A DNA stretch of 64,000 bases from Butyrivibrio sp. (GTDB taxonomy: Bacteria; Bacillota; Clostridia; Lachnospirales; Lachnospiraceae), in NCBI GenBank assembly GCA_015056575.1, contig SVGA01000002.1, forward strand, positions 1-64,000. The letters are read 5' to 3'. The notes beneath the pieces were generated by a model. That model ran no database searches. It worked only from the letters and a program-made list of their open reading frames with translations, and was not told the DNA's origin. Shown in pieces: positions 15,752 to 24,624 of the stretch (the stretch's first letter is position 1; each line of letters begins with the position of its first letter). The translations under genes and the position numbers were made by a program.

Positions 15752-16329
15752 TATTTTGCCTCCTCGTAACTTTCTTCACTGTTGATTTCCAAAGTACAAT
15801 ACAAATCTCTGCTCTTTCCTATGGGCTCGCCTCCGATAAGGCTCTGAAGGTCAAATGTGACCTTCCCATAGGCACTTGTTTCTTTTACCGTTTCGCCTGT
15901 CGGGGTTTTTACATCTCCAAGTGCCCCATGACTCTCACTCCTTCCGCCTGACTCATTGAAGGTTGTGATGGTAACTTCCCCGTCTTCCACTTCATAGCAG
16001 ATAAACGTGGGATAGCGGATATTTCCATAAAAGTCATTCTTTGACTCAATGGCATCCTTCATGCAGTCCCTGTAGAGCCTATAGCTTTCATCAAGATCCC
16101 TGAATCTTACTACCGCCGTACCAGTTCCTTCCCAGGTCTCAAAGTAGTAGATATCATCTGCTACAAGAGCTGCTAAAACTGAGTCCGCCAAAGCATCATC
16201 CACATCGTGCTGTATGGTCTGTAATTTGCTACTTGCCAGCATAAAGAGCGTAATGATGACCATAATGATTGCCATAGTAAAAAGCATCACATATCCGATT
16301 GCACCGGTTGCTTTCTTTTTCTTTTTCAT
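15751..16329 (-). CDS. TadE/pseudopilin-like membrane-anchored protein
   Basis: 192 aa. KKKKKATGAIGYVMLF leads into one hydrophobic segment of about 22 residues, then an extracellular domain with acidic and aromatic patches. The layout matches TadE/TadF-type minor pseudopilins, but the glutamate normally found five residues after cleavage is absent. Good ribosome binding site (AAGGAGGGCGT). Lies between the DUF4320-like gene and the SAF gene with no spacing. Confidence 0.6.
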   Translation of the reverse strand: MKKKKKATGAIGYVMLFTMAIIMVIITLFMLASSKLQTIQHDVDDALADSVLAALVADDIYYFETWEGTGTAVVRFRDLDESYRLYRDCMKDAIESKNDFYGNIRYPTFICYEVEDGEVTITTFNESGGRSESHGALGDVKTPTGETVKETSAYGKVTFDLQSLIGGEPIGKSRDLYCTLEINSEESYEEAK

Positions 16330-16338
16330 ACGCCCTCC

Positions 16339-16758
16339 TTACTGCTTTGCCGTGGTCTGCCTATGGATGGTTATGGTTGTCGGGTGGTGGGCTACCTTTG
16401 AGATACCTCCAGCAAAAGCGAGAATATTGTCATCATAGGTTCCCGTGATCTTAAGGTATATCCTCTCTCCATAGTCCACTTCACTTGTTGTGGTGCCGGA
16501 AAGACTAATATTGTATAACCCATAACCTTCAAGCTCATGGATGAGTGCCTGTTCATCCTCCGGCTTTAGATACCCTTCCGTTTCCATGATAAGAAGCGTC
16601 TCTCTTGCTGCCTGCCTCATGCTCCACTTGTCATTTATGGAAGAGAAGGCTCCGAATACGATCACAAGGAATGCACAGACCATAACGATACTGATAAGGC
16701 TGACTAGCACGTTTTCAATGACTGATGCCTTTTTCTTCTTAAATAAAAGCTTTCTCAT
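16339..16758 (-). CDS. DUF4320-like/TadE-like pseudopilin
   Basis: 139 aa from the ATG at 16758, preceded by GGGAGGCTCT; an upstream in-frame start overlaps the TadC gene and is less likely. KKKKASVIENVLVSLISIVM is a TadE-like leader and anchor with a glutamate close behind the basic region. Its product is a good candidate substrate for the element's A24 peptidase (43477-43965). Short length is typical of pseudopilins. Confidence 0.65.
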   Translation of the reverse strand: MRKLLFKKKKASVIENVLVSLISIVMVCAFLVIVFGAFSSINDKWSMRQAARETLLIMETEGYLKPEDEQALIHELEGYGLYNISLSGTTTSEVDYGERIYLKITGTYDDNILAFAGGISKVAHHPTTITIHRQTTAKQ

Positions 16759-16771
16759 AGAGCCTCCCTTC

Positions 16772-17614
16772 CTAAAATGCGATCTGCATATCAAGTAGCT
16801 TCATGATGATGCAGTATAAAATCATGATCAGAAGATCAAATGCTATAAGTAGCACATACACCATCGTCTTGTTTTCAAGAACAATGCACTTTCGTTTATT
16901 TACGCCAGCCTGACCACGCTCGATGTTGTTTTCAAGAGTCTTAAGAGCTTCCTCTACATGTCCTGTAGTCTGCAGAGACTTAATCACCGTACAAAAGCTT
17001 GCAATCTCAGGTGTTGTAAAGCTCATCTCAAAATCGTTTAAGGATTCCTCCAGATTACGTCCTGCATCGAGGTTACTTCGAAGCTTTATCATTCCCATCT
17101 TAAGGCGCTTGTTCTCAACAACTATGCAGGCATCCTTTATGGCATCAATGATGTACTGACCACCACGCTTTCCGTAAAGAACGGATCTACTCATCTCGCA
17201 GATATCCGGCATCATGGCTTCATTACTCTGCTTATTTTCCATAGACAGATACAGATCAAGGAAAAACCAGGCAAATGCCGTAACTGCCGCAGTGATAATG
17301 TACCCTGCATCCGCATGAAAGACCTTTACAGATAGTACAAAGGTGATCACTCCCGCTACAGATGCAAAAAGCGCTTTATACTGATACCACTGGGAAACTA
17401 AGATACCGTCTCTTACAAAAATATCTGCCCCGTACTTTTTAAGCTTTATCTGCTTTCTGAGGACAAATTCCTGAAAGTGCCTGCCTTTTTTGAGATTTTC
17501 AAGCTGCTCCTTTGCATAGGTCTTACTATCTGATCCCTGCTTTCTAAGAAGAAGGGTCTGTATCGTAGTAAAGACAAGTGCAAAGATCAAAAATAATAAA
17601 AGTCCTACTATCAT
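16772..17614 (-). CDS. TadC-like inner membrane platform protein
   Basis: 280 aa with membrane segments at the N-terminus (MIVGLLLFLIFALVF), near residues 75-115 and at the C-terminus. The central GspF/T2SSF-like region contains ARNLEESLNDFEMSF-type helices and TPEIASFCTVIKSLQTTG. TadB and TadC form the platform that couples the CpaF motor to pilin assembly. ATG with AAGGAGGAGAAG. Directly behind the TadB-like gene. Confidence 0.75.
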   Translation of the reverse strand: MIVGLLLFLIFALVFTTIQTLLLRKQGSDSKTYAKEQLENLKKGRHFQEFVLRKQIKLKKYGADIFVRDGILVSQWYQYKALFASVAGVITFVLSVKVFHADAGYIITAAVTAFAWFFLDLYLSMENKQSNEAMMPDICEMSRSVLYGKRGGQYIIDAIKDACIVVENKRLKMGMIKLRSNLDAGRNLEESLNDFEMSFTTPEIASFCTVIKSLQTTGHVEEALKTLENNIERGQAGVNKRKCIVLENKTMVYVLLIAFDLLIMILYCIIMKLLDMQIAF

Positions 17615-17624
17615 CTTCTCCTCC

Positions 17625-18572
17625 TTACTTATCCACTCCGAAGAGCTTTGTGGTTACAAACAGATACAAAAGACCTGTGATAAACAAAATGAACTGGCCT
17701 GCCATGTTTCCTGTAAGTATTGCCTTTACATCTATTCCAATACCCTTTCCGATAAGAGCTACAATTATGACGCTCATGATGGATATGGATACGAGAGTGA
17801 TTTTCATGGAAAAGAGGATGTTCTTCCTCTCTTCCCTTGCACTCATGGCTTCTGCTACCTGATTCATCATCTGCTGCAACACCTCTTCATAATTTGCCTG
17901 GTAATGCATGCAGTTCTTAAGATTTACAATGATGGTCTGAAATGTCCTGTTATCCACAGATTCCTTCATTACATCAAAGGCAATGTCGATATCCCCGGTC
18001 TTTTCTGCATCAAGTAAAAACTTTTTTATAAGCTCTCTTATGGGACCATCCATACTTGGAAGAGTCCTTGTCATAATGGTTACGATATCTGAGCTTCCCT
18101 TTGCATGGTTACTTAGGATTGAAATAAAAAGGCTCGTGTCCTCTTCGATCTGGTTATAGGTTCTTCCCGATAAAAAGATCACCACCAGAAACTCTGCCGT
18201 TACTACTGCAAGTGCTATGAAAAGTCCAAGGAATACATTACCTGCGAGGTTAGATACCAAAATTGCTGTAGTAATAAGGCTTATAAACAATATCCCTATA
18301 AAGACCTCTCCCGACAGATGCGGAAATGTCTTCTTTAGTCCGCTCATGGTGATCAGCCTGTCGATTTTATAAAGAAAGCTCCTGTTTTCGATCACTCCAT
18401 ACTTTGATACAAACCAGTTCTCTTCCTTTACCTTCTTTTCAAGGTTTCCTTTATACTTTCCGTAGATCTCCGCAAAGACGCTACGCTTCATAAATTCCTT
18501 ATGAATAATGAGGCTGATGGCAAAAATGCTAATTGCTATCACTATCCAAAGTGCTACCCTCACTGGATTCAT
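17625..18572 (-). CDS. TadB-like inner membrane platform protein
   Basis: 315 aa with an N-terminal membrane segment, two central segments (about 90-135) and C-terminal segments. A GspF-type cytosolic region in between includes GDIDIAFDVMKESVDNRTFQ and NQVAEAMSAREERKNILFSM. Overlaps the end of the lipoprotein gene by 44 bp. Forms the platform pair with the next gene. Confidence 0.75.
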   Translation of the reverse strand: MNPVRVALWIVIAISIFAISLIIHKEFMKRSVFAEIYGKYKGNLEKKVKEENWFVSKYGVIENRSFLYKIDRLITMSGLKKTFPHLSGEVFIGILFISLITTAILVSNLAGNVFLGLFIALAVVTAEFLVVIFLSGRTYNQIEEDTSLFISILSNHAKGSSDIVTIMTRTLPSMDGPIRELIKKFLLDAEKTGDIDIAFDVMKESVDNRTFQTIIVNLKNCMHYQANYEEVLQQMMNQVAEAMSAREERKNILFSMKITLVSISIMSVIIVALIGKGIGIDVKAILTGNMAGQFILFITGLLYLFVTTKLFGVDK

Positions 18573-19647
18573 CTATCTCACTCCCTTCTGTTTCTTCCTC
18601 TTCTTCAGGACTTGCCCCTATCACAATCTCTGACTCATCAAGCCCCGGATCGGAATTTTCTTCTATATCTTCATAATTAATGTCAAGGCTTGGATCAAAG
18701 ATGCAGACACCGTACTCGTCATACTGCTTTATAGGATCATTCCAGTTAATGCCCGGGTCATACGCCTGCCCATTGTAGGCTAAAAGGTCTTCATCCGTTA
18801 CATATCGAAAGAGCCCTACGCCCTGCACGAAGTAATATCCTGACTTAAACCACTCCGGGATCTCAATCTTTATACAGTTGGCATGTAAGAACTCATAATC
18901 ATGACAGACAAACCGCTCAAGCTTTCCAAAGCTATGGATATTGGCTTTTAACTTAAAGTCCTGATAAAAGGTACCTGTGTAAAACTCGCAGATATAGGAT
19001 TTATCCTTTTCAAGATTCATTACGGTTCCACCATCTGATACGGTATCCTCATTTACTTCCATGCCGCCTACCTTATCAAGGTAAAGTCTTGCTATAGTAT
19101 CAAACTCTGTTACCTGCGCTGCCTCTGATTTCATATCCACGTAGTATTTGTAATCATCCTCATCGGTCTCTGCATAAGTTATGAAATAGTGTCCGCCTCC
19201 GTCAGCTTCCATGTTTGATACTCCGATGGAATACCCGTAATCAGCAAACCTTTCAAAGATGATCTCCTCCGGAACTGTGGTATCTGAGATATAAATAAGT
19301 GCATTCTTACTGGTTACAGTGGGAATCTGATCATCTATATCTGACGGAATCCAGATACTTCTTGGATACTGGTCAATATCTGACAGTTCATCGCCCTTAA
19401 AGTTGATATCCCCTAAGGGGCAGGCAAAGAATACCGGATCTCCTACCCTGTCCTGAGATAAATCATTTCTGATATCTGTTTCTCCCTCATGCTCCCAGAC
19501 ATAGGCTTTGCCGCTTGAAAGCTCATAGACATTTGAGTACTCATTTGGCTTATCCTCAGTCTGTCCCTCTAAAGTCTGAAACACGCTGCAGCCTGTTAAG
19601 GAAAGAGAGAGCACGCCTGCAAGTACTGCCGCTACTATGTTTTTCAT
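18529..19647 (-). CDS. Element lipoprotein of the pilus operon, unknown function
   Basis: 372 aa. Signal peptide with lipobox LSLTGC (cysteine at about residue 20), so it is anchored outside the cytoplasmic membrane. The acidic mature part ends in a very acidic tail (EEEEETEGSEIDESSEGS). It lies between the CpaF motor and TadB genes, overlapping both. No domain recognised. A role in passing the pilus through the envelope is plausible from position only. Confidence 0.65.
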   Translation of the reverse strand: MKNIVAAVLAGVLSLSLTGCSVFQTLEGQTEDKPNEYSNVYELSSGKAYVWEHEGETDIRNDLSQDRVGDPVFFACPLGDINFKGDELSDIDQYPRSIWIPSDIDDQIPTVTSKNALIYISDTTVPEEIIFERFADYGYSIGVSNMEADGGGHYFITYAETDEDDYKYYVDMKSEAAQVTEFDTIARLYLDKVGGMEVNEDTVSDGGTVMNLEKDKSYICEFYTGTFYQDFKLKANIHSFGKLERFVCHDYEFLHANCIKIEIPEWFKSGYYFVQGVGLFRYVTDEDLLAYNGQAYDPGINWNDPIKQYDEYGVCIFDPSLDINYEDIEENSDPGLDESEIVIGASPEEEEETEGSEIDESSEGSTLDSDSN

Positions 19648-20894
19648 ACTGCCTCCTTCGTAAAGGGATAAACCTTTTCAAGCACGAGCTTTCCTTTTTC
19701 ATGGTCAAAGTCCATGATCCTTACGATCTCATCCACACGGAAATTCCTAAGATGCACCACATATTCAAAGCCAAGAAGCTGCTTTAAGGCTTCCCTGTTT
19801 CCATAGCCTGTTGCCTGAGAGATATAATCTGCCATCTTCTCTACTGCCATCTCACAGCTTTCGCCATGTACCGATGTCCAGCACTTATGCCCCGTCATAG
19901 AAGCCTTTGAAAGTCCTGCTGCTTCCGATCCTTCTTTGACCTCTCCAACGATTACCCTGTCAAGGTCTACAAGAAGTGCTACTCTTGTAAGATCTCCAAG
20001 GTTATAGCTGACCTTACTATCTCCGCCATTTACCATGACATGTGCTGCGATAAGGTCCGGGTGATGCAGGTCAAAAAGCTCAGCATTCTCCTGACAGATC
20101 ATGACAGAATCTGTTTCTGGGATTTTTTCAAGGCATGCATTCATAAGTGTTGTTTTCCCAGATGCTCCTTTTCCAGTAAAAAGGATGCCTCTGCCCCTGA
20201 TCATGCGGTGTAAGAGGATATCAAACTCTGACTTATCTTCTGAAATATAAAAGTCCGTGATTTCTTCCTCCGACATGCTCTTTACCACTTGGTCTGAAAA
20301 CATTCCCATCTCATCAAGCTCCTTAAGAGAATACTTATCCTTCGGAATCTTTCTTATGACCACACATGGACTTCCGCCTACGATCAAAAGACCGCTTATG
20401 ACTGCAAGACGCAGGATAAAATCATCCTGATCTGCATCGGTAAAGGTCTGGATAGCATTTGCCGTACCAAGATTTACCTTGTTTCTCTCTAAAAGTCTTG
20501 TTACAAACCTCTCATAGCTTTCCTCTGACGGAAAAGTTATGGTGCTGCTCTCCCTTTTTCCTTCACGCTTGATCCTGATATGGTTCGCGTCATGGATCTT
20601 AATATCTGAGATAGTCTTATCATGGATAAGCTCATCAATAAGCCCGTATCCCCAGATCTCCTTATTTACAAAGGAAAGCACCAGATCTTTATCTTCCTCT
20701 GTCATTTCATTTCCGTTTTCATCCTGAAAATCAGAAAGGCTCTCCCTGATGCTTTTTAAAACCTTATCCTTATCGGATGAAAGGTTTCCGTATGTTCTTT
20801 TGTTTAAGTTATTTAAGACTCCCTGCCCCTGGTTCTCGTAGAACTCTTCTACAAGGGTTAGGGCAAGGGTTCTAAGTTCAGTTTCCCTGTTCAC
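19644..20894 (-). CDS. CpaF/TadA-like secretion ATPase (VirB11 family)
   Basis: 416 aa. Walker A GKGASGKTTLMN at about residue 240, the Asp/Glu boxes around VIVGEVKEGSEAAGLSKA, and the His box TSVHGESC. The start is GTG with GGAGGTAGAAA, overlapping the stop of the VirB3/PrgI-like gene. These hexameric ATPases power Tad pilus or T4SS assembly. It is one of two in the element (the other at 43962-45203) and is linked to TadB/TadC here, indicating the pilus role. Confidence 0.88.
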   Translation of the reverse strand: MNRETELRTLALTLVEEFYENQGQGVLNNLNKRTYGNLSSDKDKVLKSIRESLSDFQDENGNEMTEEDKDLVLSFVNKEIWGYGLIDELIHDKTISDIKIHDANHIRIKREGKRESSTITFPSEESYERFVTRLLERNKVNLGTANAIQTFTDADQDDFILRLAVISGLLIVGGSPCVVIRKIPKDKYSLKELDEMGMFSDQVVKSMSEEEITDFYISEDKSEFDILLHRMIRGRGILFTGKGASGKTTLMNACLEKIPETDSVMICQENAELFDLHHPDLIAAHVMVNGGDSKVSYNLGDLTRVALLVDLDRVIVGEVKEGSEAAGLSKASMTGHKCWTSVHGESCEMAVEKMADYISQATGYGNREALKQLLGFEYVVHLRNFRVDEIVRIMDFDHEKGKLVLEKVYPFTKEAV

Positions 20895-21435
20895 TTTCTA
20901 CCTCCGTTTCCTCTATTACTTCATGGTGATAACTTACAGGACGCACCGCCTTTACATAGATAAGTGCTGATACGACTGCTATTACCAAGACAAGAACAAA
21001 TGCAAGAAGCTTAATAAGGAGCTTTCTTTGTGCTTTCGGATCTGCCTCCCTTTCCTTTCTAAGAAGCAGCTCTTCTTCCTTTTTAAGCTCTTCTGCCTTT
21101 TTCTTGATGCGCCCGATATCTTCTGTGGATTCATACCTTAAGGTCTTTACCGGCTTAAAAAAGTAGCAGTACATGTACTTTCCGTATGTCATGTCCTGGG
21201 TATAGTTACATCCAAAAGCAATGCCGATAAGGATAAGCCCAAGAAATATGAAGATACATACCGCTCTTGGTGTTCCAAGAAACATCGGCATACATACATT
21301 TGCTACAATCCCTGCTCCAAGGCAGGTAAAGAAGATGATCTTTTGCAAGATGCTTTGACCTTTTAATGCATCAATCCCAAAGAGCGCATCTGAGTCTATT
21401 TCCTCTAAATTTACGTTTCTTTCCATCTGTGCCAT
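20878..21435 (-). CDS. VirB3/PrgI-like T4SS membrane protein
   Basis: 185 aa. Two adjacent membrane segments (about residues 30-75) precede YGKYMYCYFFKPVKTLRYES, a layout seen in PrgI/VirB3 proteins that hold VirB4 at the membrane. A long charged helix and a third membrane segment follow (about 140-160). It is longer than classical PrgI. Sits between VirB6-like and CpaF genes, so T4SS and Tad genes share one transcript. Confidence 0.6.
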   Translation of the reverse strand: MAQMERNVNLEEIDSDALFGIDALKGQSILQKIIFFTCLGAGIVANVCMPMFLGTPRAVCIFIFLGLILIGIAFGCNYTQDMTYGKYMYCYFFKPVKTLRYESTEDIGRIKKKAEELKKEEELLLRKEREADPKAQRKLLIKLLAFVLVLVIAVVSALIYVKAVRPVSYHHEVIEETEVESEQGN

Positions 21436-21446
21436 AACTAAACCTC

Positions 21447-22322
21447 CTACAGCATCCTTGCTATGATCGAATCTGTTCCTCTTACAAGGCCTGCGATCAC
21501 AATCGGTGTAATCGATGCCTGAACTGTCATCATGATGCAGTTTTCAATATCACTTCCACCGGAAAGCCCTGCACTTACAAGGTCTGTACATAAGGTGCAG
21601 CCTGTCTTTATGATGACCACCATCATTGCTCCAGAGATGCAAAAGCCAAAGAAGGTCTTTAAAAACTGAAGCATTGATCTTCCAATCTCATGACCTCCTG
21701 CTCCCATAGCTACCGCTATCCCCGCAAAAGGCATGATGATAAGTGGCTTTAAGATTCTCTGAAATGCAGAACTGATAATGGAAAGGCAACTGGCAACCAT
21801 CACAAGTACAAGGACTACTCCGCCGATTAAAAGAAGAGCTGCGCAGCCAAGCGCTTCAAAGAGTTTTCCTATCCACTCTCCCGAAAGTTCAAACTCCGGA
21901 AGCTCTAATGAGTCATGAATTATCCTCTCCAAATCTCCTCCCATCGAAAGGGTGTAGCCGCTTGCCGTTCCAAGACTTGATGTGATACCATCTGAAAACT
22001 CTATGATGTAGCCAAGGATTTCCCACAGATGCGCTGCAACAAACAGGATGATGCAGTATCTGACCGCATCCATTAAAAACCGCTGCGCCTGCTGTTCCGG
22101 CGGAGAAGTTACCACCGATTTATAGATCGCTATAATGAAAAAGCAGGTGGCTATGGGAATGGTAGCCGCTGAGATGCTGTTATAAAGCGAATGCACCGTT
22201 CCATAAGGTGAGCCACCTGCCGCACTCGTCGGACTTGTGGAAAATAGCGTCATGGCAAGACCCATCAGGGTGTTCCAGATAGTGAAGGAAGCGTTATAGA
22301 GTGCTTTTACAACTGTTTCCAT
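21447..22322 (-). CDS. VirB6/TrbL-like T4SS channel protein
   Basis: 291 aa from the ATG at 22322 (GGGAGGTTTGTG upstream; the GTG one codon earlier is the alternative). Five to six hydrophobic segments with small-residue-rich loops. Follows the Maff2 gene, the usual place for the VirB6-like inner membrane channel in Firmicutes ICEs. Residues near 235 onwards hold small cysteines and GxxG motifs in membrane helices. Confidence 0.7.
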   Translation of the reverse strand: METVVKALYNASFTIWNTLMGLAMTLFSTSPTSAAGGSPYGTVHSLYNSISAATIPIATCFFIIAIYKSVVTSPPEQQAQRFLMDAVRYCIILFVAAHLWEILGYIIEFSDGITSSLGTASGYTLSMGGDLERIIHDSLELPEFELSGEWIGKLFEALGCAALLLIGGVVLVLVMVASCLSIISSAFQRILKPLIIMPFAGIAVAMGAGGHEIGRSMLQFLKTFFGFCISGAMMVVIIKTGCTLCTDLVSAGLSGGSDIENCIMMTVQASITPIVIAGLVRGTDSIIARML

Positions 22323-22337
22323 CACAAACCTCCCTTT

Positions 22338-22547
22338 TTAAGTTAAAACTGCCACGAGTGCTCCAAGCCCAAGAAGCACGCCGCCTGCTACCACCGAGTA
22401 AACTGCCTGGTGCTCGCCCTGCTGATCCATCTGACGAAAAGCCATTGCAAACTTGATGCCGCCGTAAACCAGCATGACTGCGCCGATTGAGGTACCCAGT
22501 GTGATGAGGACTCCTTTAAGTGAGTCGATTGCATGTGTATAGCCCAT
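22338..22547 (-). CDS. Maff2/VirB2-like small T4SS membrane protein
   Basis: 69 aa from the ATG at 22547 (GAAAGGAGAAAACGGAT upstream). Two hydrophobic helices separated by FRQMDQQGEHQ, as in the Maff2 family of conjugative elements, which resemble VirB2 pilins. Longer in-frame starts run into the leader and are rejected because the same leader precedes an unrelated gene at 34472. Confidence 0.8.
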   Translation of the reverse strand: MGYTHAIDSLKGVLITLGTSIGAVMLVYGGIKFAMAFRQMDQQGEHQAVYSVVAGGVLLGLGALVAVLT

Positions 22548-22600
22548 ATCCGTTTTCTCCTTTCGTTTTGGTAGGACATCCTTCGCCCTTCGTAAGTTAT

Positions 22601-22625
22601 GTGGGACACGAGCTAAGCTAATCCG
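22601..22625 (-). promoter_or_regulatory. Two-box element motif (copy 2, before Maff2)
   Basis: Minus strand CGGATTAG-N9-TGTCCCAC, exact consensus, 53 bp before the ATG. It is followed by ATAACTTACG and lies just after the terminator at 22648-22690. Confidence 0.85.
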
Positions 22626-22647
22626 AAACAGGATTTTAAAAATTTGC

Positions 22648-22690
22648 AAAAAAATACCCCGAACCGTGATTTTTCACGATTCGAGGTTTA
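22648..22690 (-). terminator. Terminator preceding the Maff2 promoter cassette
   Basis: Minus strand CCTCGAATCGTGA-AAAA-TCACGGTTCGGGG then TATTTTTTT. The same terminator-motif-leader cassette occurs at 34470-34612. Confidence 0.9.
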
Positions 22691-22835
22691 TAAGTTTTTG
22701 TATGAAGCCTTTTGATAGCGGTTTTTTAAGTTTTTTATTATGGTACCATTCCGACCCCAACCCCTGCCCGACTCCCGGGGATGGATAGATTTATACTGAA
22801 ATCTTTGAACTTAAGCCTACGCGAATGGTCTTATC

Positions 22836-22958
22836 CTACTGTTTTTCTTCATCAGGATATTTGTACGGGTACGTAAATCTTCCTGCATTTCGTTCTCCAT
22901 ATACAGCCTTCATTTCCATATCTGATATCTTTTTACGGAGCTCATGCTTCTTTTCTTT
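22836..22958 (-). pseudogene. Short gene remnant
   Basis: Open frame of 41 codons (KEKKHELRKKISDMEMKAVY to YPDEEKQ, stop at 22836-22838) with protein-like composition but no start signal and no upstream continuation. The only internal ATGs would give about 27 residues. The region 22548-23066 otherwise holds only the motif, the terminator at 22648-22690 and the terminator at 23010-23054. Confidence 0.3.
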
Positions 22959-23009
22959 TTATCAAGCAGCCTTCAAAAGGCAGGGGAAATAAAAACCTTT
23001 GACTATATA

Positions 23010-23054
23010 AAATAAAGTGCGTAAGTTAGTGGTTAACTTACACACTTTATTTTA
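23010..23054 (-). terminator. Bidirectional terminator after the subtilisin-like gene
   Basis: AAATAAAGTG-C-GTAAGTTA / TAACTTAC-A-CACTTTATTT, a long stem with one mismatch and a four-base loop, with T tract on the minus strand and A tract on the other side. Lies 13 bp after the protease stop codon. Confidence 0.88.
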
Positions 23055-23066
23055 CAATGCCACATA

Positions 23067-24296
23067 TTATAGTGACGCAATCAGTTTTTGTGGATTTATT
23101 ATTGTACCAAGTCTGTATACCTTACCTTCATGCTCGATTTCTTTAATAGTTCCTGTTTCAAACGCTTTATGTATAAATTCATCAGGAGTTATTGAAGGCT
23201 TTTTCTCCACACAAAGTGCATATAGCCCTGCAAGCCATGGAACAGACCAGCTATATCCTCCCTGCGCACAAAATTCATATTCGTCAGTAGTTTGAAAACT
23301 TGCATAAGTCCTTGAATCCATTGGAATTGCTAGTGTAGTTTCAGGCGAAAGCCAAAAGTTATCACTATAAAATGAGTCCTCAAGCCATGAACCTGGAATA
23401 TATGAATCGATGTCGTCAGGATTTGCTTCAAATTCTCTTCCCAATCCCATTATACTAAAGCCATAATTAAATTGAGGAGTTGTCGTAAGAACAAATATCC
23501 CCTTTTTATTTGCTCGTTCTATCGCATCTATAACCATTCTGCCTTCATCATCATTATCAAATCCTTGAGAGATGGAGATAACTCTGATTTTGTTTTCTTC
23601 AGGAAGAAGATCATTAATGGCAATAACTCTGTCAATGCAGTCTGCCATATATTGTAGATTGTATTTATAACCAAAAGGAGTGAATTTACCAAATGTTGAT
23701 GCAATATAATATACATTAGCTGAAGGAGCAACCCCACAACTTTTTCCGACAGCTATACTTGTTACAGCAGATCCATGAAGGGCAGCATCACCAGTGTAAT
23801 GAAGCAATTCATATCCTAGAATGTTAGCGCTATACTCTTCATGATCAAGATTTAAGCCCTGATCAATAATAGCTATACTTACGTTTTTTCCCGTAAGTCC
23901 TTCTTCATGTATTTTACGTATTCCTAATCCGGGATTCTTCCCAAGCTCCATAACATTATTAGGATTCAGTATATCTTCTATATCAGCAGACCATATCGTG
24001 GAGGTATTAAAACAAACACATCCGAGGTAGTCTTTATAATCATTGGCTGAATATGCGGAAACGTCCTTACTCCTTAAATCAAATCCCATATCATTTGATA
24101 AAGAATCAATTTTATCCGGAGCAGTTACTTTCCAGTCATAGTACTTTTCTCTACGATAATATGCAGGATTCCCCTCTGAATAATCCGCATCCGAAACTCG
24201 TCCCGTGACAGCATGTGTAAACAATTCCCATCCAACTATCAGACCAACAATAGGTATAAAAATACAAATCAATAAAACTATTTTCTTTTTTGACAT
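23067..24296 (-). CDS. Subtilisin-like (S8) membrane-anchored serine protease
   Basis: 409 aa. An N-terminal hydrophobic anchor (about residues 4-25) is followed by an extracellular S8 domain. Catalytic Asp is in VSIAIIDQGLNL, His in LHGSAVTSIAVG, and Ser most likely in GGYSWSVPWLAG, a variant of the usual GTS motif. There is no clear pro-domain. It is the last gene of a three-gene cassette with a membrane protein and a winged-helix regulator. Target unknown; envelope remodelling or peptide processing are possible. Confidence 0.82.
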   Translation of the reverse strand: MSKKKIVLLICIFIPIVGLIVGWELFTHAVTGRVSDADYSEGNPAYYRREKYYDWKVTAPDKIDSLSNDMGFDLRSKDVSAYSANDYKDYLGCVCFNTSTIWSADIEDILNPNNVMELGKNPGLGIRKIHEEGLTGKNVSIAIIDQGLNLDHEEYSANILGYELLHYTGDAALHGSAVTSIAVGKSCGVAPSANVYYIASTFGKFTPFGYKYNLQYMADCIDRVIAINDLLPEENKIRVISISQGFDNDDEGRMVIDAIERANKKGIFVLTTTPQFNYGFSIMGLGREFEANPDDIDSYIPGSWLEDSFYSDNFWLSPETTLAIPMDSRTYASFQTTDEYEFCAQGGYSWSVPWLAGLYALCVEKKPSITPDEFIHKAFETGTIKEIEHEGKVYRLGTIINPQKLIASL

Positions 24297-24333
24297 ACGT
24301 CCCCCTTGATACTTTCAGCCTCATAGATTCTAT

Positions 24334-24624
24334 TTACTTAGACTGTGTAAGAAGATTTTCAAGCATCTCAACATACTCCTTAAATTGTTTTTTCCCATAT
24401 TCTGAAATTGCACATGTCGTCTGTGGCTTATTTTTTATAAAAGCCTTTTCTATTTCAACATAACCAAGTTCATTTAATTTTTTTATCTGTGCACCGAGAT
24501 TACCATCTGTAGAAGATGTTATCTCTTTCAGTTCGCTAAAGCTTTTTTGACCGGTCAATAACGAAGATAAGATAGCCAATCTAAGCTTTGTCTGAAAAGC
24601 TTCAGGTATTGAGTTTATCTCCAT
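24334..24624 (-). CDS. Winged-helix transcriptional regulator
   Basis: 96 aa, one compact winged-helix domain (AFQTKLRLAILSSLLTGQKS, then DGNLGAQIKKLNELGYVEIE and a wing KPQTTCAISEYGK). It matches the short ArsR/MarR-like regulators that usually control a neighbouring membrane gene. It overlaps the end of the 230-aa membrane protein gene. The palindrome inside the cassette promoter (25372-25387) is the obvious candidate operator. Confidence 0.82.
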   Translation of the reverse strand: MEINSIPEAFQTKLRLAILSSLLTGQKSFSELKEITSSTDGNLGAQIKKLNELGYVEIEKAFIKNKPQTTCAISEYGKKQFKEYVEMLENLLTQSK

